Source: Erythrophleum ivorense (lineage: Eukaryota; Streptophyta; Magnoliopsida; Fabales; Fabaceae). From it: a stretch of DNA of 64,000 nucleotides. The notes under the pieces were generated by a model. It searched no databases. It worked only from the letters and a program-made list of their open reading frames with translations, and had not been told where the DNA came from. The stretch lies in NCBI GenBank assembly GCA_026724425.1, contig JAIUCV010000116.1, positions 2,170,001-2,234,000 of the forward strand, in the 5' to 3' direction. Made by a program: the position numbers and the translations under genes. Below, piece after piece: positions 41,469-49,429 of the stretch. The stretch's first letter is position 1; every line of letters begins with the position of its first letter.

Positions 41469-44400
41469 CTCTCTCTCTATATATATATAGAGAGAGAGAG
41501 AGAGAGATTTTTTTCTTTATATGATGTATGTTATATACTTCTCATATTTGATGTTTGTATAGCACAACAAAATCTGAATTTCAAAATTTCTGTAATTTAT
41601 ATCACACAATGGTTTATTTTTAATTTAGTTGGACTGTCCCACTCTCTATGGTGGTTGGCAGGTATCGGTGACAACTCATGTGCTTGCGAATATTTTTGCT
41701 TCTTTATACTCAAAAGGTTTTGGAACTTCAACCGAACACCAGGAGGATGATGGAAATGTCAATACTTCTGAAAATGCAACTGGGACAGGCATGGGAGAGG
41801 GTATCGGATCAAAAGATGTCAGTGAACAGATCACTAATGAAGATCAGTTGCTGGGAACTTGTGGACAGGTCAGAATTAGATCTTGTTTAATTTTTATGGT
41901 TTGGTAATATTGTTTTGGCTATGTATCATGTTCCTCTAATTTCAATTCTGCAGCTGAGGGATAATCAAGATGACCCTAGTGAAGCGCCAAGTAAAAATGA
42001 TAGGGGGATTGAGATGGAGCAGGATTTTCAAGCTGATGCTGTAAGCATCAGTGAGGATTCAGGAGAAGATGAAAATACAGATGCTGAGAATGAGCAACTA
42101 GAGTCTGAAATGGGGCCCACTGGACCTGAAAGTGAAGCAGTTGGAGAGAAAGCTTGGGATAAGAATGAAGACGAAACTCCCAATGATACAAGTGAAAAAC
42201 ATGAATCTGGACAATCAATTAGGGATATAGATAGAAACAGTGGGGAGCTTAGGGCCAAGGATGACTATGTGACTGATGAGCCTGGGAAAGCTAATTATGA
42301 TGAATTTGATGATCAGAATGATGAAACTGGAAGCCAAGATGACATTGATGATGGAGAGACTACAGATGCAGTCAATCTGGAGAAAGAAGCAGCAGTAGCT
42401 GATCCTACCAGAATGCAGCCTGATAAATTGGAACAAACCTCCGATATGGATATGGATCTGGATGGGATGGCAGAAGAGGATTTTATGGAAGAGGGAGATC
42501 CTGGAGAGCAAGGTGATTCAGCTGAGGATGCAAACCAAGAAATGAAGCATGATGAAGAGACATTTCCACCTGATGAAATCATGGAGGATGCCCATACTGA
42601 TGTTGGTGTAACCTCGGAAGAGGATAATCTAAGTGGGGACCATCAAGAAAATGCTGAGACAAACTCTGTGGAAACAAAGAAAAGTATATCTGAACCAGGA
42701 TCTTCTGGCTTGGTTAATGAACGAGTGGCTCCTCTTGAACTGGCATCACAGTCCAATGTTGATTGGCAGACATCAGCCTCTGAAAATATAGCAGCGGAAT
42801 CAAATTGGTCAAATATCAATCAAAGTTTTGACAACCCTACTCTCTTAGGAGGCTTACCTTCTAGTAGTATGTCTAAGATGGATCTTAAGATGTCAGACTC
42901 ATCTAATGCTGGGGGATTCACTGAAAATCAAGCTAAGTCTCGTTTTCCACAGTATGAACATTCACTTGTTCAGGAAAGGCTACCCAACCCTTATCGAAAT
43001 TTAGGTGATGCACTTGAGGAGTGGAAAGAAAGAGTTGAAGTATCTGGTGACCTTCCCCCCGATAACACAGAGAAGCAGGGTGAAATGGAGGATGAAAATG
43101 CTGAGGAGTATGGGTTTGTCTCTGAGTTTGAAAAGGGGACAGCTCAGGCTATGGGACCTGCTACGTCAGAGCAGATTGACAGAAATATTGATGGTAATAA
43201 GCTTGATAAAGAATGTCTTACTGCAGAAAAAGATGCAGAATTGCAGTTTGAGAAGCAAAATTCTGACATACAATCTATAACTGATTCTACTTTAATCCCA
43301 AAAAATGAGAAAAGGGAGCGTATAAATGTCTCGGGTTTGGAGAAGTCACATGATGAAGGATCAGTGAAAACTAGTGCTACTGAAGGTGTTGATCTAGAAA
43401 AGCTTTCTGATGATCTGATCTCTCTCAAGAGATCATACTTCAGTGAGGATATACATAAACTAAGCCAACTCTCTGTGGAAGATAATAATTTGGGTAAAGC
43501 CCAAGATCCTCAGGATGTTCCCAGTGATGTAAAAGATAAAGCTATTGCTCTCTGGGGAAGATATGAGCTTAGGACAACAAAATTATCTCAGGAGTTGGCG
43601 GAACAATTGCGCCTTGTAATGGAGCCCACTGTTGCCAGCAAACTCCAGGGGGATTTTAGAACTGGCAAAAGGATAAACTTGAAGAAGGTAGATAAAGATA
43701 TTCTTTAATTCTTTTTATATAGGATTATAACAAATGATTGTTTGAGAAAATATTTCTTAACCTTTACTTATTTTTAATGAAAAAAAAAACTGTCAGGTAA
43801 TTCCATACATAGCAAGTCATTATCGTAAAGATAAGATATGGCTGAGGCGGACCCGACCCAACAAACGTGATTACCAAGTTGTGATTGCCGTTGATGATTC
43901 AAGTAGTATGTCAGAGAGTTGCTGTGGAGACATTGCTATTGAAGCCTTAGTTACAGTATGCCGTGCTGTTTCTCAACTGGAAATGGGGAGCTTGGCTATT
44001 GCAAGCTTTGGAACAAAAGGCAATATAAAATTGCTGCACGATTTTGATAGGCCATTCACTGGAGAGGCTGGGGTTAAGGTTAGCGAGATCAACAGTCTTA
44101 CTGCTAGTTATATTGACACCATTGTGCAAATTTTTGTGTTGTTTATATATCAGCAAATGGATCTAACTGTTGATTATGATACTGGAAGCAGATGATCTCC
44201 AATTTAACATTCAAGCAAGAGAATACCATTGTTAATGAGCCGGTTGTTGATCTGTTGAAGTTCTTGACTGACAAGCTAGATTCTGCGGCTGCTAAAGCAC
44301 GACTTCCATCTGGGCATAACCCCCTACAACAACTTGTTTTGATAATTTCAGATGGTCAGTTCCATGAAAAGGTACCGAATAAAAAATTTATTATGCCTTC

Positions 44401-45140
44401 TACTACTTATTGAAAAATGCTACCTGCCTCCGCCATTACTAGTCTTAAATTTTAATCCGTCCAATTCCAGGACAACTTGAAGCGGTGTATTAGAGATCTC
44501 TCAACTGGTAATCGAATGGTTGCTTTCTTGCTTCTGGATAATTCCCAAGACTCAATTATAGACCGCACGGTATTCTTCATTTTGCTCGAGTGATTTTTAC
44601 AAGAGTATATGCTACTTTAGTTTCCTCATTATGATTCTCTGGACTGCAGGAAGCATCTTTTGATCGGAATGGAAAAATGAAGCTCTCAAAGTATATGGAT
44701 TCTTTTCCCTTTCCTTACTATATTGTTCTGAGAAACATTGAAGCACTGCCCCGCACCCTTGCAGACCTACTTAGACAGGTAATGACATTAGTTTGAACCA
44801 AACCCCCAGCCCTAACCCAAGGGAAAAAGAAAAAATAAATTTAGAGGTGTAATATTCAAACATTTTCTGTTGAGTTCTGCAATGAAAGCATGATGCCTGA
44901 TGGTAATTTTTTTTTTGCAAGAATCAATAGTGCCTACATGTTATATTTTCATTAAAAATACCTTAATGGTAGACATTTAGAACAAAAAATAAGAAAATAA
45001 GGAAAGTGAAATTCAAGAAGCGGTTATTCTTATCAACGATGTTTATTGTATGTCTAGAGAGACCTTTCCTTCAGTTAGTCATTTTCAATTTGCTGGTCTT
45101 CTTTCAGTGGATGGAGCTTATGCAGAATTCAATGGGCTAG
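3103..45140 (+). CDS. MDN1: Midasin (MDN1), AAA+ ATPase of 60S ribosome maturation, 77 coding exons
   Basis: Midasin couples ATP hydrolysis in a six-module AAA ring to a MIDAS domain that pulls assembly factors (Rsa4- and Ytm1-type UBL proteins in yeast) off pre-60S particles in nucleolus and nucleoplasm. I joined 77 exons by reading frame and GT-AG borders. They total about 16,480 nt, or about 5,490 codons, the usual size for the family. Seen in order: N-terminal domain, six P-loops near residues 363, 693, 1094, 1391, 1827 and 2136, a linker to about 4600, a D/E-rich segment to about 5250, and a MIDAS motif near 5285. The start is the first ATG of a 35-codon first exon that matches the conserved N-terminus of plant midasins. 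The stop is the TAG after a 10-codon last exon. Frame is intact except within 11.13-13.18 kb (see that entry). Exons are listed block by block below. Confidence 0.97.
3811..4540. repeat. Tandem duplication in MDN1 intron 2
   Basis: Two head-to-tail units of about 366 bp, 3811-4176 and 4177-4540, inside the intron 3665-4930. They start with the same AATTTAGTGTTAATTATTAT and stay roughly 90 percent alike by eye through CTGAATGAAGC and the final T-rich run. Differences are scattered substitutions and small indels. Both units are non-coding. Confidence 0.9.
5936..10902 (+). CDS. MDN1: MDN1 exons 6-14: AAA1 module
   Basis: Exons: 5936-6105, 6842-6951, 7075-7194, 8644-8719, 10010-10132, 10254-10353, 10435-10531, 10628-10762, 10846-10902. 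The Walker A motif GPCGSGKS lies in exon 6 near residue 363. Exon 7 carries the conserved strand with VCTDRPGEFRWQPGSL, and exon 8 has the Walker B-like WIVFEDIDKAP. That Walker B has ED in place of the usual DE; plant AAA1 modules are known to look like this. Exons 10-13 encode the helical lid. Introns 6, 8 and 9 are long and carry transposon fragments, yet all nine exons keep frame. Confidence 0.92.
6581..6787. mobile_element. MITE-like element in MDN1 intron 6
   Basis: About 207 bp bounded by imperfect inverted ends, GGGTATGTTTGGTA on the left and TACCAAATATAGCC on the right. The ends resemble those of small hAT-type MITEs common in plants. I could not find a clear target duplication, so borders are tentative. 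It sits just upstream of the acceptor of exon 7. Confidence 0.5.
7370..7680 (+). mobile_element. LINE retrotransposon C-terminal relic in MDN1 intron 8
   Basis: Translating across frames gives a segment with VWLERNAWI followed by LCDRIVFMASHS. This is the pattern at the C-terminal end of plant L1-type LINE polyproteins, after the reverse-transcriptase zinc-binding domain. Frames shift and there is no start or upstream reverse transcriptase, so only a 5'-truncated tail is present. It is in the same orientation as MDN1. Confidence 0.5.
9150..9790 (+). mobile_element. LINE retrotransposon 3' fragment with zinc-binding domain in MDN1 intron 9
   Basis: An open stretch of about 206 codons reads KIRAFVWTAVHSRINTYNLL, then CVMC and NHLFLHC. 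This is the zf-RVT zinc-binding signature found after the reverse transcriptase of plant LINEs. The C-terminal part drifts into 3' UTR-like sequence and ends in an A-rich tail near 9765-9780. The usual 5' truncation of LINE insertions explains the lack of a reverse transcriptase. The intron runs 8720-10009, and the flanking exons splice normally on paper. Confidence 0.75.
10996..12230 (+). CDS. MDN1: MDN1 exons 15-16 and first part of exon 17: AAA2 module, frame-damaged
   Basis: Exons 10996-11171 and 11267-11390, then exon 17 from 11467. The Walker A motif GETGTGKT is in exon 15 near residue 693. The Walker B region reads ILLDEVNLAPPE at about 11749-11784, followed by the sensor region FACMNPATDAGKRDLP. 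A loop with a basic KKRKKP patch (about 11600) sits inside the module. The amino-acid text is clearly conserved but is spread over all three frames. Single bases are missing near 11135, 11280, 11303, 11497, 11571, 11723 and 11998, and further shifts lie near 12085 and 12153. An in-frame TAA at 12216-12218 stands where a Leu codon is expected. Confidence 0.85.
11130..13180 (+). other. Cluster of frameshifts and stops inside MDN1
   Basis: About 20 single-base indels and two nonsense codons fall in about 1.7 kb of coding sequence spanning exons 15 to 17. A compensating pair follows near 14043 and 14052. The rest of the gene, about 14 kb of coding sequence upstream and downstream, shows none that I found. 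Most sites are runs of two to five identical bases. The protein text stays conserved between shifts, which does not fit a long-dead gene. I infer a stretch of unpolished long-read consensus in the assembly rather than a real pseudogene, but a damaged allele cannot be excluded from sequence alone. Confidence 0.8.
12231..13221 (+). CDS. MDN1: MDN1 exon 17, second part: AAA3 module, frame-damaged
   Basis: Continuation of exon 17, which runs 11467-13221 and ends in the codon CAG before a GT donor. The Walker A motif GPTSSGKT is at about 12467-12490, and the Walker B motif WIVLDELNLAPSD is at about 12655-12695. The sensor region ATQNP follows, then an arginine-finger region that would read AFRNR if the frame were whole, and then the lid. 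Shifts lie near 12395-12409 (two bases), 12642, 12810, 12832, 12846, 12873, 12995, 13043 and 13177, with a TAG at 12631-12633. Deletions and insertions both occur, mostly in short homopolymers. The exon boundary and downstream frame are normal. Confidence 0.82.
13896..18855 (+). CDS. MDN1: MDN1 exons 18-25: AAA4 module
   Basis: Exons: 13896-13959, 14035-14231, 14341-14445, 14667-14972, 16162-16355, 16451-16547, 17757-17907, 18782-18855. The Walker A motif GETGGGKTT is in exon 19 near residue 1391. The Walker B motif LFLVDEISLADDS ends exon 21. Exon 22 holds the sensor and arginine-finger text ATMNPGGDYGKKELSP followed by ALRNRF. The lid follows through exon 25. Exon 19 contains a -1/+1 compensating pair near 14043 and 14052 that alters a few residues without breaking the frame. 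Intron 21 (14973-16161) holds a split LTR-like repeat and intron 24 a MITE-like element. Confidence 0.92.
15303..15815. mobile_element. Short LTR-like repeat, copy 1, split by a MITE (MDN1 intron 21)
   Basis: It begins TGTTGAGATACC and ends near TTACA, with shared internal blocks such as CCTTTATCATTATCTTTAAGA and GCAAGCC..CTGATTCACCATAT. Without the 245-bp insertion at 15465-15709 it measures about 268 bp. The second copy at 35643-35901 measures 259 bp. TG...CA ends and a TATA-like AATAAATAG/ATAAATT block suggest a solo LTR of a small copia or TRIM element. No target duplication was found. Confidence 0.6.
15465..15709. mobile_element. MITE nested in the LTR-like repeat
   Basis: Perfect 13-bp terminal inverted repeats, AGTAAATTACACA at 15465 and TGTGTAATTTACT ending at 15709, enclose 245 bp with no coding potential and further internal inverted segments. 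Its absence from the second copy of the host repeat at 35.6 kb shows it is an insertion. A target duplication is not obvious. Confidence 0.7.
17941..18336. mobile_element. MITE-like element in MDN1 intron 24
   Basis: The inverted ends GTTTGATTCT (17941) and AGAATCAAAC (ending 18336) enclose 396 bp of non-coding DNA. Similarity continues more loosely inward (GAAAACTG motifs at both ends). Borders fit a plant MITE but no clear target duplication was seen. Confidence 0.45.
19620..21934 (+). CDS. MDN1: MDN1 exons 26-32: AAA5 module
   Basis: Exons: 19620-19767, 20457-20555, 20655-20755, 20879-20968, 21050-21115, 21373-21537, 21727-21934. Exon 26 encodes the linker ending LFGIDPFFIKK. The Walker A motif GSPGVGKTS is in exon 28 near residue 1827. 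The text INLSEQTDMMDLLGSDLP follows in exons 28-29, then Walker B WVLLDELNLAPQS in exon 30, the sensor text FACQNP and the arginine-finger region SFLNRF in exon 31, and the lid in exon 32. All motifs needed for ATP hydrolysis are present. Every exon joins in frame with GT-AG borders. Confidence 0.94.
22059..24622 (+). CDS. MDN1: MDN1 exons 33-34: AAA6 module and start of linker
   Basis: Two long exons, 22059-22951 (893 nt) and 23141-24622 (1,482 nt). The Walker A motif GPSCSGKSS is near residue 2136. The Walker B position reads WIILENANLCSP, lacking the acidic DE pair, so this module probably binds nucleotide but hydrolyses it poorly; that matches what is known of plant AAA6. The text FITVNPIYGEVSRAMRNRG gives the sensor and arginine-finger region in exon 34. 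The rest of exon 34 opens the long dynein-like linker. Exon 33 starts after TAG at 22058 and completes a split Gly codon from exon 32. Confidence 0.94.
24708..41406 (+). CDS. MDN1: MDN1 exons 35-70: linker and middle domain
   Basis: Exons: 24708-24909, 24996-25067, 25998-26086, 26164-26415, 26747-26882, 26933-27054, 27145-27239, 27859-28000, 28102-28191, 28861-28984, 29257-29411, 29665-29778, 30156-30305, 31024-31203, 31282-31470, 31561-31683, 31780-32004, 32155-32277, 33033-33114, 33277-33407, 33543-33707, 34328-34403, 34485-34597, 36086-36147, 36253-36366, 36966-37034, 37131-37287, 38438-38598, 38681-38793, 38877-39109, 39222-39467, 39958-40176, 40271-40429, 40514-40735, 40884-41189, 41269-41406. 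This helical linker of about 1,800 residues connects the AAA ring to the acidic tail. It contains islands conserved in plant midasins such as LLWVHGGHP, ARSLFQQ, TLMRFPR, VDISALSN and LQLLFAFL. All 36 exons join without a frame error. Confidence 0.9.
26883..26932 (+). other. Very short (50-bp) MDN1 intron 39
   Basis: GTTGGT to ATGCAG, 50 bp. Retaining it would bring an in-frame TAG in the next exon. Removing it joins a Val codon and restores the conserved helix VNVKIASFILELW. Plant introns are rarely below about 60-70 bp. Confidence 0.7.
32030..32085. repeat. Poly-C, poly-A and (AC)n microsatellite in MDN1 intron 51
   Basis: A C-run, an A-run and then about 13 AC units lie 26 bases after the donor of exon 51. 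Confidence 0.9.
35643..35901. mobile_element. Short LTR-like repeat, copy 2 (MDN1 intron 57)
   Basis: 259 bp from TGTTGAGAAACC to ACAACTACA, same orientation as and clearly related to 15303-15815, but without the MITE. It contains GTATAAATAGAGAGAGG, a TATA-like block as in an LTR promoter. It occupies part of a 1.49-kb intron (34598-36085) that otherwise holds no recognisable feature. Confidence 0.6.
36148..36252 (+). other. GC-AG intron 58 of MDN1
   Basis: The donor reads CAGAG|GCATGT and the acceptor CTTGCAG. The alternative GT six bases downstream gives the wrong frame. The GC donor joins an AG|C serine codon to LEDFIHTSSIGEF, conserved in plant midasins. Confidence 0.8.
39658..39945. repeat. 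Imperfect tandem duplication in MDN1 intron 65
   Basis: Two units with a period of 150 bp start GTGAATTTTACATCTC at 39658 and 39808 and continue with CTGCATTGC, CAATATCA and CACCTGTTG in register. Both lie in the intron 39468-39957. Confidence 0.85.
41431..41506. repeat. Compound ATCT/AT/CT/AG microsatellite with a perfect palindrome
   Basis: (ATCT)n and (AT)n are followed by (CT)6(AT)5(AG)8. The 34 bases 41467-41500 form a perfect palindrome able to fold into a hairpin or cruciform. It lies 25 bases after the donor of exon 70. Confidence 0.9.
41662..43687 (+). CDS. MDN1: MDN1 exons 71-72: acidic D/E-rich region
   Basis: Exons 41662-41868 and 41954-43687; the second is the largest cleanly open exon (578 codons). 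Exon 71 carries the glycine-rich GTGMGEGIGSKDVS motif and ends DEDQLLGTCGQ. Exon 72 is dominated by Asp and Glu with Asn, Ser and Gln, and is low-complexity and probably disordered. Near its end it becomes conserved and folded: NPYRNLGDALEEWKERVEV, EYGFVSEF and then ELAEQLRLVMEPT. In the family this region tethers the MIDAS domain to the ring and lets it swing. The open frame across 1.7 kb of repetitive acidic codons contrasts with the damaged AAA2-AAA3 stretch. Confidence 0.95.
43797..45140 (+). CDS. MDN1: MDN1 exons 73-77: C-terminal MIDAS domain
   Basis: Exons: 43797-44078, 44192-44371, 44471-44569, 44650-44778, 45108-45140. This von Willebrand A-like domain holds the metal-ion-dependent adhesion site that grips UBL-domain assembly factors. 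The DxSxS motif appears as DDSSS followed by MSES at about 43890-43915. The downstream metal-site segments FGTKGNIKLLHDF and LVLIISDGQFHE follow. Exon 76 ends LRNIEALPRTLADLLRQ and exon 77 supplies WMELMQNSMG and the stop, matching the family C-terminus. I see no canonical AATAAA in the next 400 bases. Confidence 0.95.
44836..44990. repeat. Duplicated segment, copy 1, in the last MDN1 intron
   Basis: About 150 bp beginning AAATTTAGAGGTGTAAT and including GATGGTAATTTTTTTTT, AAGAATCAATAG and ACATGTTATATTTTCATT. It is closely repeated at 45640-45785 in the same orientation, beyond the stop codon. Confidence 0.85.
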
Positions 45141-46212
45141 ATTGGTTGAAGACTCGGCTACATCTTGCAGGATCCATTTTTTTTGTCAGTAAGAATGCAG
45201 ATTTCACCTGCTTTCTGGCATGGGGAAAAACGAAAAGGGTTATTGTGTCACTAGTGGTCTCTGCCTAGATGCAGATATAAATTTGTTAACTGTAAGAGGG
45301 AAAAATGGAGAAAAAAATGATATGGGGTTAGAACAAAAATGAGAAGTTCGTCTTTCCCTAGTATAATTTGTATAGTATTGGTAAAGCCCCTCAAAGTGAA
45401 AAGGGAAAATTGTATAGTGACGACGGGTTTCAATGTACAGATTCTTGTCTTATTATTGATTGACGAAATCCTGGTAGCTGCATTGCAGGTATCTTAGTAA
45501 AAATGGTAATTTTATGGAGTCAGTGTTTTTTTTTTCATCGTGCTGTCTAAGATTGTTATCTTAATAATTAAAAAAGTTAAAATAAGAATCTTAAATCTTA
45601 AAATACATTTAATGATAAAGTATAATCACACCCTAATGATAAATTTAGTAGTGTAATGTTTAAATATTTGCTGTTGAGTTCGCATGACGTCTGATGGTAA
45701 TTTTTTTTTGGGAAAGAATCAATAGGGCGTACATGTTATATTTTCATTGAAAATATCTTAGGGTAAACATTTAGAAGAAAAAGTACTTTATAGGATCGGC
45801 ATCATTCCTGAGGTTTTCTCTCAGCACGTTTTAAATATAGGTTAAGGAATATATTAAAATATGAAAAAAATTTAGGGATGAGTTCTTGACGCAATTTTGA
45901 TGTAGTCATATTCTATATGTTCATTTGCCAATACCACTATATCAGTTAAAGCACATAGGCAGACGATCACAAGACATGCAGGGATTAAATTAATTAATGA
46001 TGGGATATGCCCTTCTTCTCAATGATATTGATCGGGTAAATTACTTTGTTTTTCCTAGATGTTCGCAAATTTTGTATTATCTGTTGTTTTAAATATTTAT
46101 ACATTTTATATTTGAAAAAGATGCGCTCTTATAACAAAACACTTATATATATATATATATATATGGTTGTAAACTCTCTAAATATTTCAGTCCCAGACAC
46201 CAAAATTAGGTT
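45141..46212. other. MDN1 3' flank
   Basis: Probable 3' UTR followed by AT-rich intergenic DNA. No AATAAA close to the stop, no further gene. It contains the 45640 duplicate and an (AT)n tract at 46146-46165. Confidence 0.6.
45640..45785. repeat. Duplicated segment, copy 2, downstream of MDN1
   Basis: Direct repeat of 44836-44990, about 500 bp past the MDN1 stop. The repeated part does not include coding exon 77. Confidence 0.85.
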
Positions 46213-46620
46213 TTGATAACATGTTTATACCATCATTTTGGGCCTGGATCAAATTGTTGGGAATGGGGATCACGATGCGGATGATCTGGATCAGCCTCCC
46301 CCTGTGGCTCCTGGCTTTTCCACTCATTCATGATAGGACCCGTCTTCCTTCTGTGTCACCTCAATAAAAAATATGGGCTAATGGTCTCAAGGGCATGGTT
46401 TGCCAAGTTCAGCAGCGCGGTTGAGAGGAGTTGTATCTCTTTGGGCTCATTGGAGTGTTAGTCGACATGCGCCCAATCAAGATGTCAAGACGAGCAAGGA
46501 CGAAAGCGAATGTTGCTATTCAGAGTTTTTATCTATTTCAAGTGTCTATTCTCAGTTTGTTTGGCTTCGTTGTTTCCAGCACTTGAGAAAAGGAGAGTAC
46601 TAGCCCATTGTCACCCTTTG
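46213..46620 (+). pseudogene. Ankyrin/PGG gene 3'-end fragment, copy 1
   Basis: Starts with text matching the last transmembrane part of the intact gene at 57525 onward (TTTGATAACATGTTTATACC, CCATCATTTTGGGCCTGGAT). A foreign segment of about 190 bp (about 46261-46448) interrupts it, and it resumes at TTGGGCTCATTGGAGTGTTAG. Further deletions remove the stop region, and 3' UTR-like sequence follows (TTTTTATCTATTTCAAGTGT). Frame is lost, so no protein is expected. Confidence 0.75.
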
Positions 46621-47048
46621 TGGGGAAGACAGTTAATCATAATGACTCATCTCTTTTAGCTTTATTTGTTTGTACAATATTTTAAAATTTTTTGCATTGA
46701 CCCAAACAAACTCACGTCAATGTGATACCGCGACCTTGATGGATTTCTTTGCAAAATTGGTGCCTCAATCTAACATTAGTATTAAGTAGCATTAGCCATA
46801 GTTGAACTTTCAACTTAACTAACGAATTAATTAGTTGCACGTATCAAAATTAGCAACTGACCCTTGCTGAAAGTTAGAATCCCATAGGTTCCTCCACCAT
46901 GTGAGACATAGAAATCAGGGAACTTTATCCCCTCGGGATGAAAAATTGATAAGACATGAGGTGGGAGGAAAATTAAGCATCTCCGTTCCCACCTTATCCT
47001 ATATCTGTTGCCATCCCTGTGGGGATAGAGATCAAGAATGTAGGCCAT
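46576..47048. repeat. Duplicated intergenic block, copy 1 (partner 52936-53410)
   Basis: Shares with the second copy, in order: TTGTTTCCAGCAC, GAGTACTAGCCCA or GATAGTACTAGCCCA, TGATACCGC, ATTAATTAGTTGCAC, TTCCTCCACCA, GGGATGAAAAATTGATAAGAC and TGGGGATAGAGA. It continues on the far side of an insertion at 47042-47545. Confidence 0.85.
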
Positions 47049-47545
47049 GTTTGGTACATCAAAGAGTTGAACGTTGGAGAGAGAAAATGAGTGAAATTGA
47101 GATAAAAGTATGTTTAGTAGAGAACTTTACTGAATAAAAAAATTAATTCTTTTTCAATTAATTTTTTTTCTTATTAAAGGTAATAAAAAATGAAAAGTTA
47201 ATTTAAATATTATTTATTATTATTTTATTGTTATTGATAATTAGAAATAATTATTTTATAATTTATTATTATTAATAATTAAAAATAAATATTTCATTAC
47301 ATTTTATAATTATTAGTAATTAAAAAAGAGTTAGAGATATTTTAAAAATTTAATTATCTTCTCATTATATTTTTATGTCATTTCTATCCAACTAAATATA
47401 AAAAAAATAAAAATATTCATATTTCTTTTTTTATCATATCAAAGTAACTATGGAGTACAAATTTTTTTTTTATTCTCATTCTATTTTTTATTTCTTTTCC
47501 ATCAAAAATTAATTCTCAATGCTAAGCGAAACTTTACTTTTCACC
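47042..47545. mobile_element. AT-rich insertion interrupting duplicated block copy 1
   Basis: Copy 2 passes directly from the TGGGGATAGAGA region to CGGAGCCAGGACTTT. Copy 1 has about 500 bp of extra AT-rich DNA here, starting GGCCATGTTTGGTACATC, which resembles the left end of hAT-type MITEs. I could not identify a matching right end. Confidence 0.4.
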
Positions 47546-47559
47546 TATTTAGGGGTGGA

Positions 47560-47960
47560 GTCCGGGCTTTAGCTTAAGAGGATAATATAATTAAAAAAAT
47601 GATAAAAAATTTAAATATATATAATTGAATAAATTACATAAATTACTTTCCTTGTGATTTTATATTTTAAAATCGTTAAGCAATTAAATCTATTGTCAAT
47701 ATTATTAAAAAATATTTTTTATATTAGACAATTATTCATTTATAAATCTCTCGTTCAATTACGTGGTTGATTTTTTATGAATTTTATTGTAAAAAATGTT
47801 TTTTTTTACAATTATTGTGACAATAGATCAAATCATTACTAATTTTCAAAATATATATACTAATGGATGAAGATCATGTCTTCTAATTTTAACTAGAAGT
47901 TTTCTATTTTGGATATATTCATCATTGTTATCACAGTTGAATAATCCTTGATGGGATTGC
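47560..47960 (-). pseudogene. hAT transposase C-terminal relic, copy A
   Basis: The minus strand keeps pieces of the hAT dimerisation region, including text like NIFYNKIHKKS matching FAIKFVKNQ in copy B, with stops and shifts. It sits at the same place within the duplicated block as the relic at 53.55-54.5 kb. Confidence 0.5.
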
Positions 47961-49380
47961 CAATGCCACGCACGTTCAAAATCTTGGCTTTGGCCGTTAA
48001 ATTTCCAACATGTCATGTCTTGCTTTTTGACTTCCCACCTAACTCCAACGCCCATGCATTCTAGGGAAGCCCTGCTTAAAATAACTTACCACACACTACG
48101 TATGCTTTAAAGTTTAAAATATTTTTTTTTCCTTTTTTTTGGGGGGGGGGGGGGGGGGGTACCCTCGTGGCCCCCATGCATCCATCACTGGGTAAGAAAA
48201 CAAAATAAGAAAATGGTAAAATAGCAGGGGAAAGCAGGAAGGGAAACATTCCTTTGCTAATTAACGGGGAATTAGCGAAAACACGGCGAAACTTCCTTGT
48301 TGATTTATTGCGGTCTGGAAAGAAAAAAAGTACGAAAGCTTGCACACCAACTTTTGCGACGACTTAACAATAGAAGGGCGAAAATTTTTTTTCTTACTAA
48401 GTTGTATCCATCGCTAACTGTTCCACAAGAAAAAAAGCTTGTCTCTTATGTCCTTTCTCACTTATATGGTGAACCCGGGTTCCGATATTGTAGTACGTAT
48501 ATAGCCGCTTGATAGTGCATAAAAAAAATTTATCAAGCTCATATATATGTATATATATATTTCTAATTTTCTAATATTTGAGGGTCATAGCCAGCCACTT
48601 TTAAATGTGTTTGCAGTTCCTGCACAATCGAAGCAGTATAATCTTCAACTTTAGCTGATTTGCTCCTCGTCCTTAAAGAGCAGGTGTCTGTTTGCTACTG
48701 TTCTCTTGCCTCCTGTAAGTATAATATATTTAAGGAAAAATAAATTAAAATAAAAATGCTATTTATATAAGTTCATTTTGCAAATCCTCCTTGGTCTTTT
48801 TCAAACTTGGAAGCCCAAGCAGTTTCTTTATTCTCTTTACCTACCGAGGAGCCAAGGAAAAATTTTAAAAGTTAATCAAACAATGTAAGAGTTTTATTTT
48901 AGAAGAATTATTACTTTTAGGATTGTGAATATAAGTATTGTACTCAAAGTTTTGATATAATTTTAAATTATTTTGATAATAATAAATTCTTAAATTTAAT
49001 TTATAAAAATATTTAGTTGAATATTATTTATTATTTACTACATTGAGCTATGTAATTAAATTTATTTTAGAAAATAATAATTATTTAAAAGAGATAAAAT
49101 ATATTAAAATAGAGCATTGTGTTAATAAAATTATGATTGAGCTTATAAATATGTTCGGTCCATTTTATCTAAGTCAATTTTTAAGCTTCATATAATTTGC
49201 ATTATCTTACTAAGCTCCATATTATTTATTGTATTTACTCTATTGAACTTTGTTGATCGGTACATTTTAAAGTAAAAAGAAAAAGTTTATAAAATAATTC
49301 TTTGAAAAAATGTGGCATGAAACAATTAAAGGAAGTAACAAAATGCTTTTAGACATATAATATTCTATTCTAACTTTTCA
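47961..49380. other. Gene-poor stretch
   Basis: Contains a G-run of 19 at 48141-48159 after a T-run and long AT-rich DNA after 48900. A minus-strand 44-codon open segment at 48563-48712 follows an acceptor-like site but has a stop near its start and no recognisable domain. Nothing is called. Confidence 0.5.
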
Positions 49381-49429
49381 ATCAAGGCTTAGGATCCTTT
49401 TGTAGAAGCTCTCTGCTCCATCGAAGAAC

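Noticed and set aside
42028..42582. Several serine-rich minus-strand ORFs opposite MDN1 exon 72.
   Set aside because: Complement of Asp/Glu-rich codons naturally gives Ser-rich open frames. No independent support.
48141..48159. G-run of 19 considered as a G-quadruplex or regulatory signal.
   Set aside because: A single homopolymer after a T-run is most simply a microsatellite or assembly-unstable run, with no gene nearby.
48563..48712. Minus-strand 44-codon open segment following an acceptor-like CTTACAG.
   Set aside because: In-frame stop near the start of the would-be exon, no upstream exons found, and no family resemblance.
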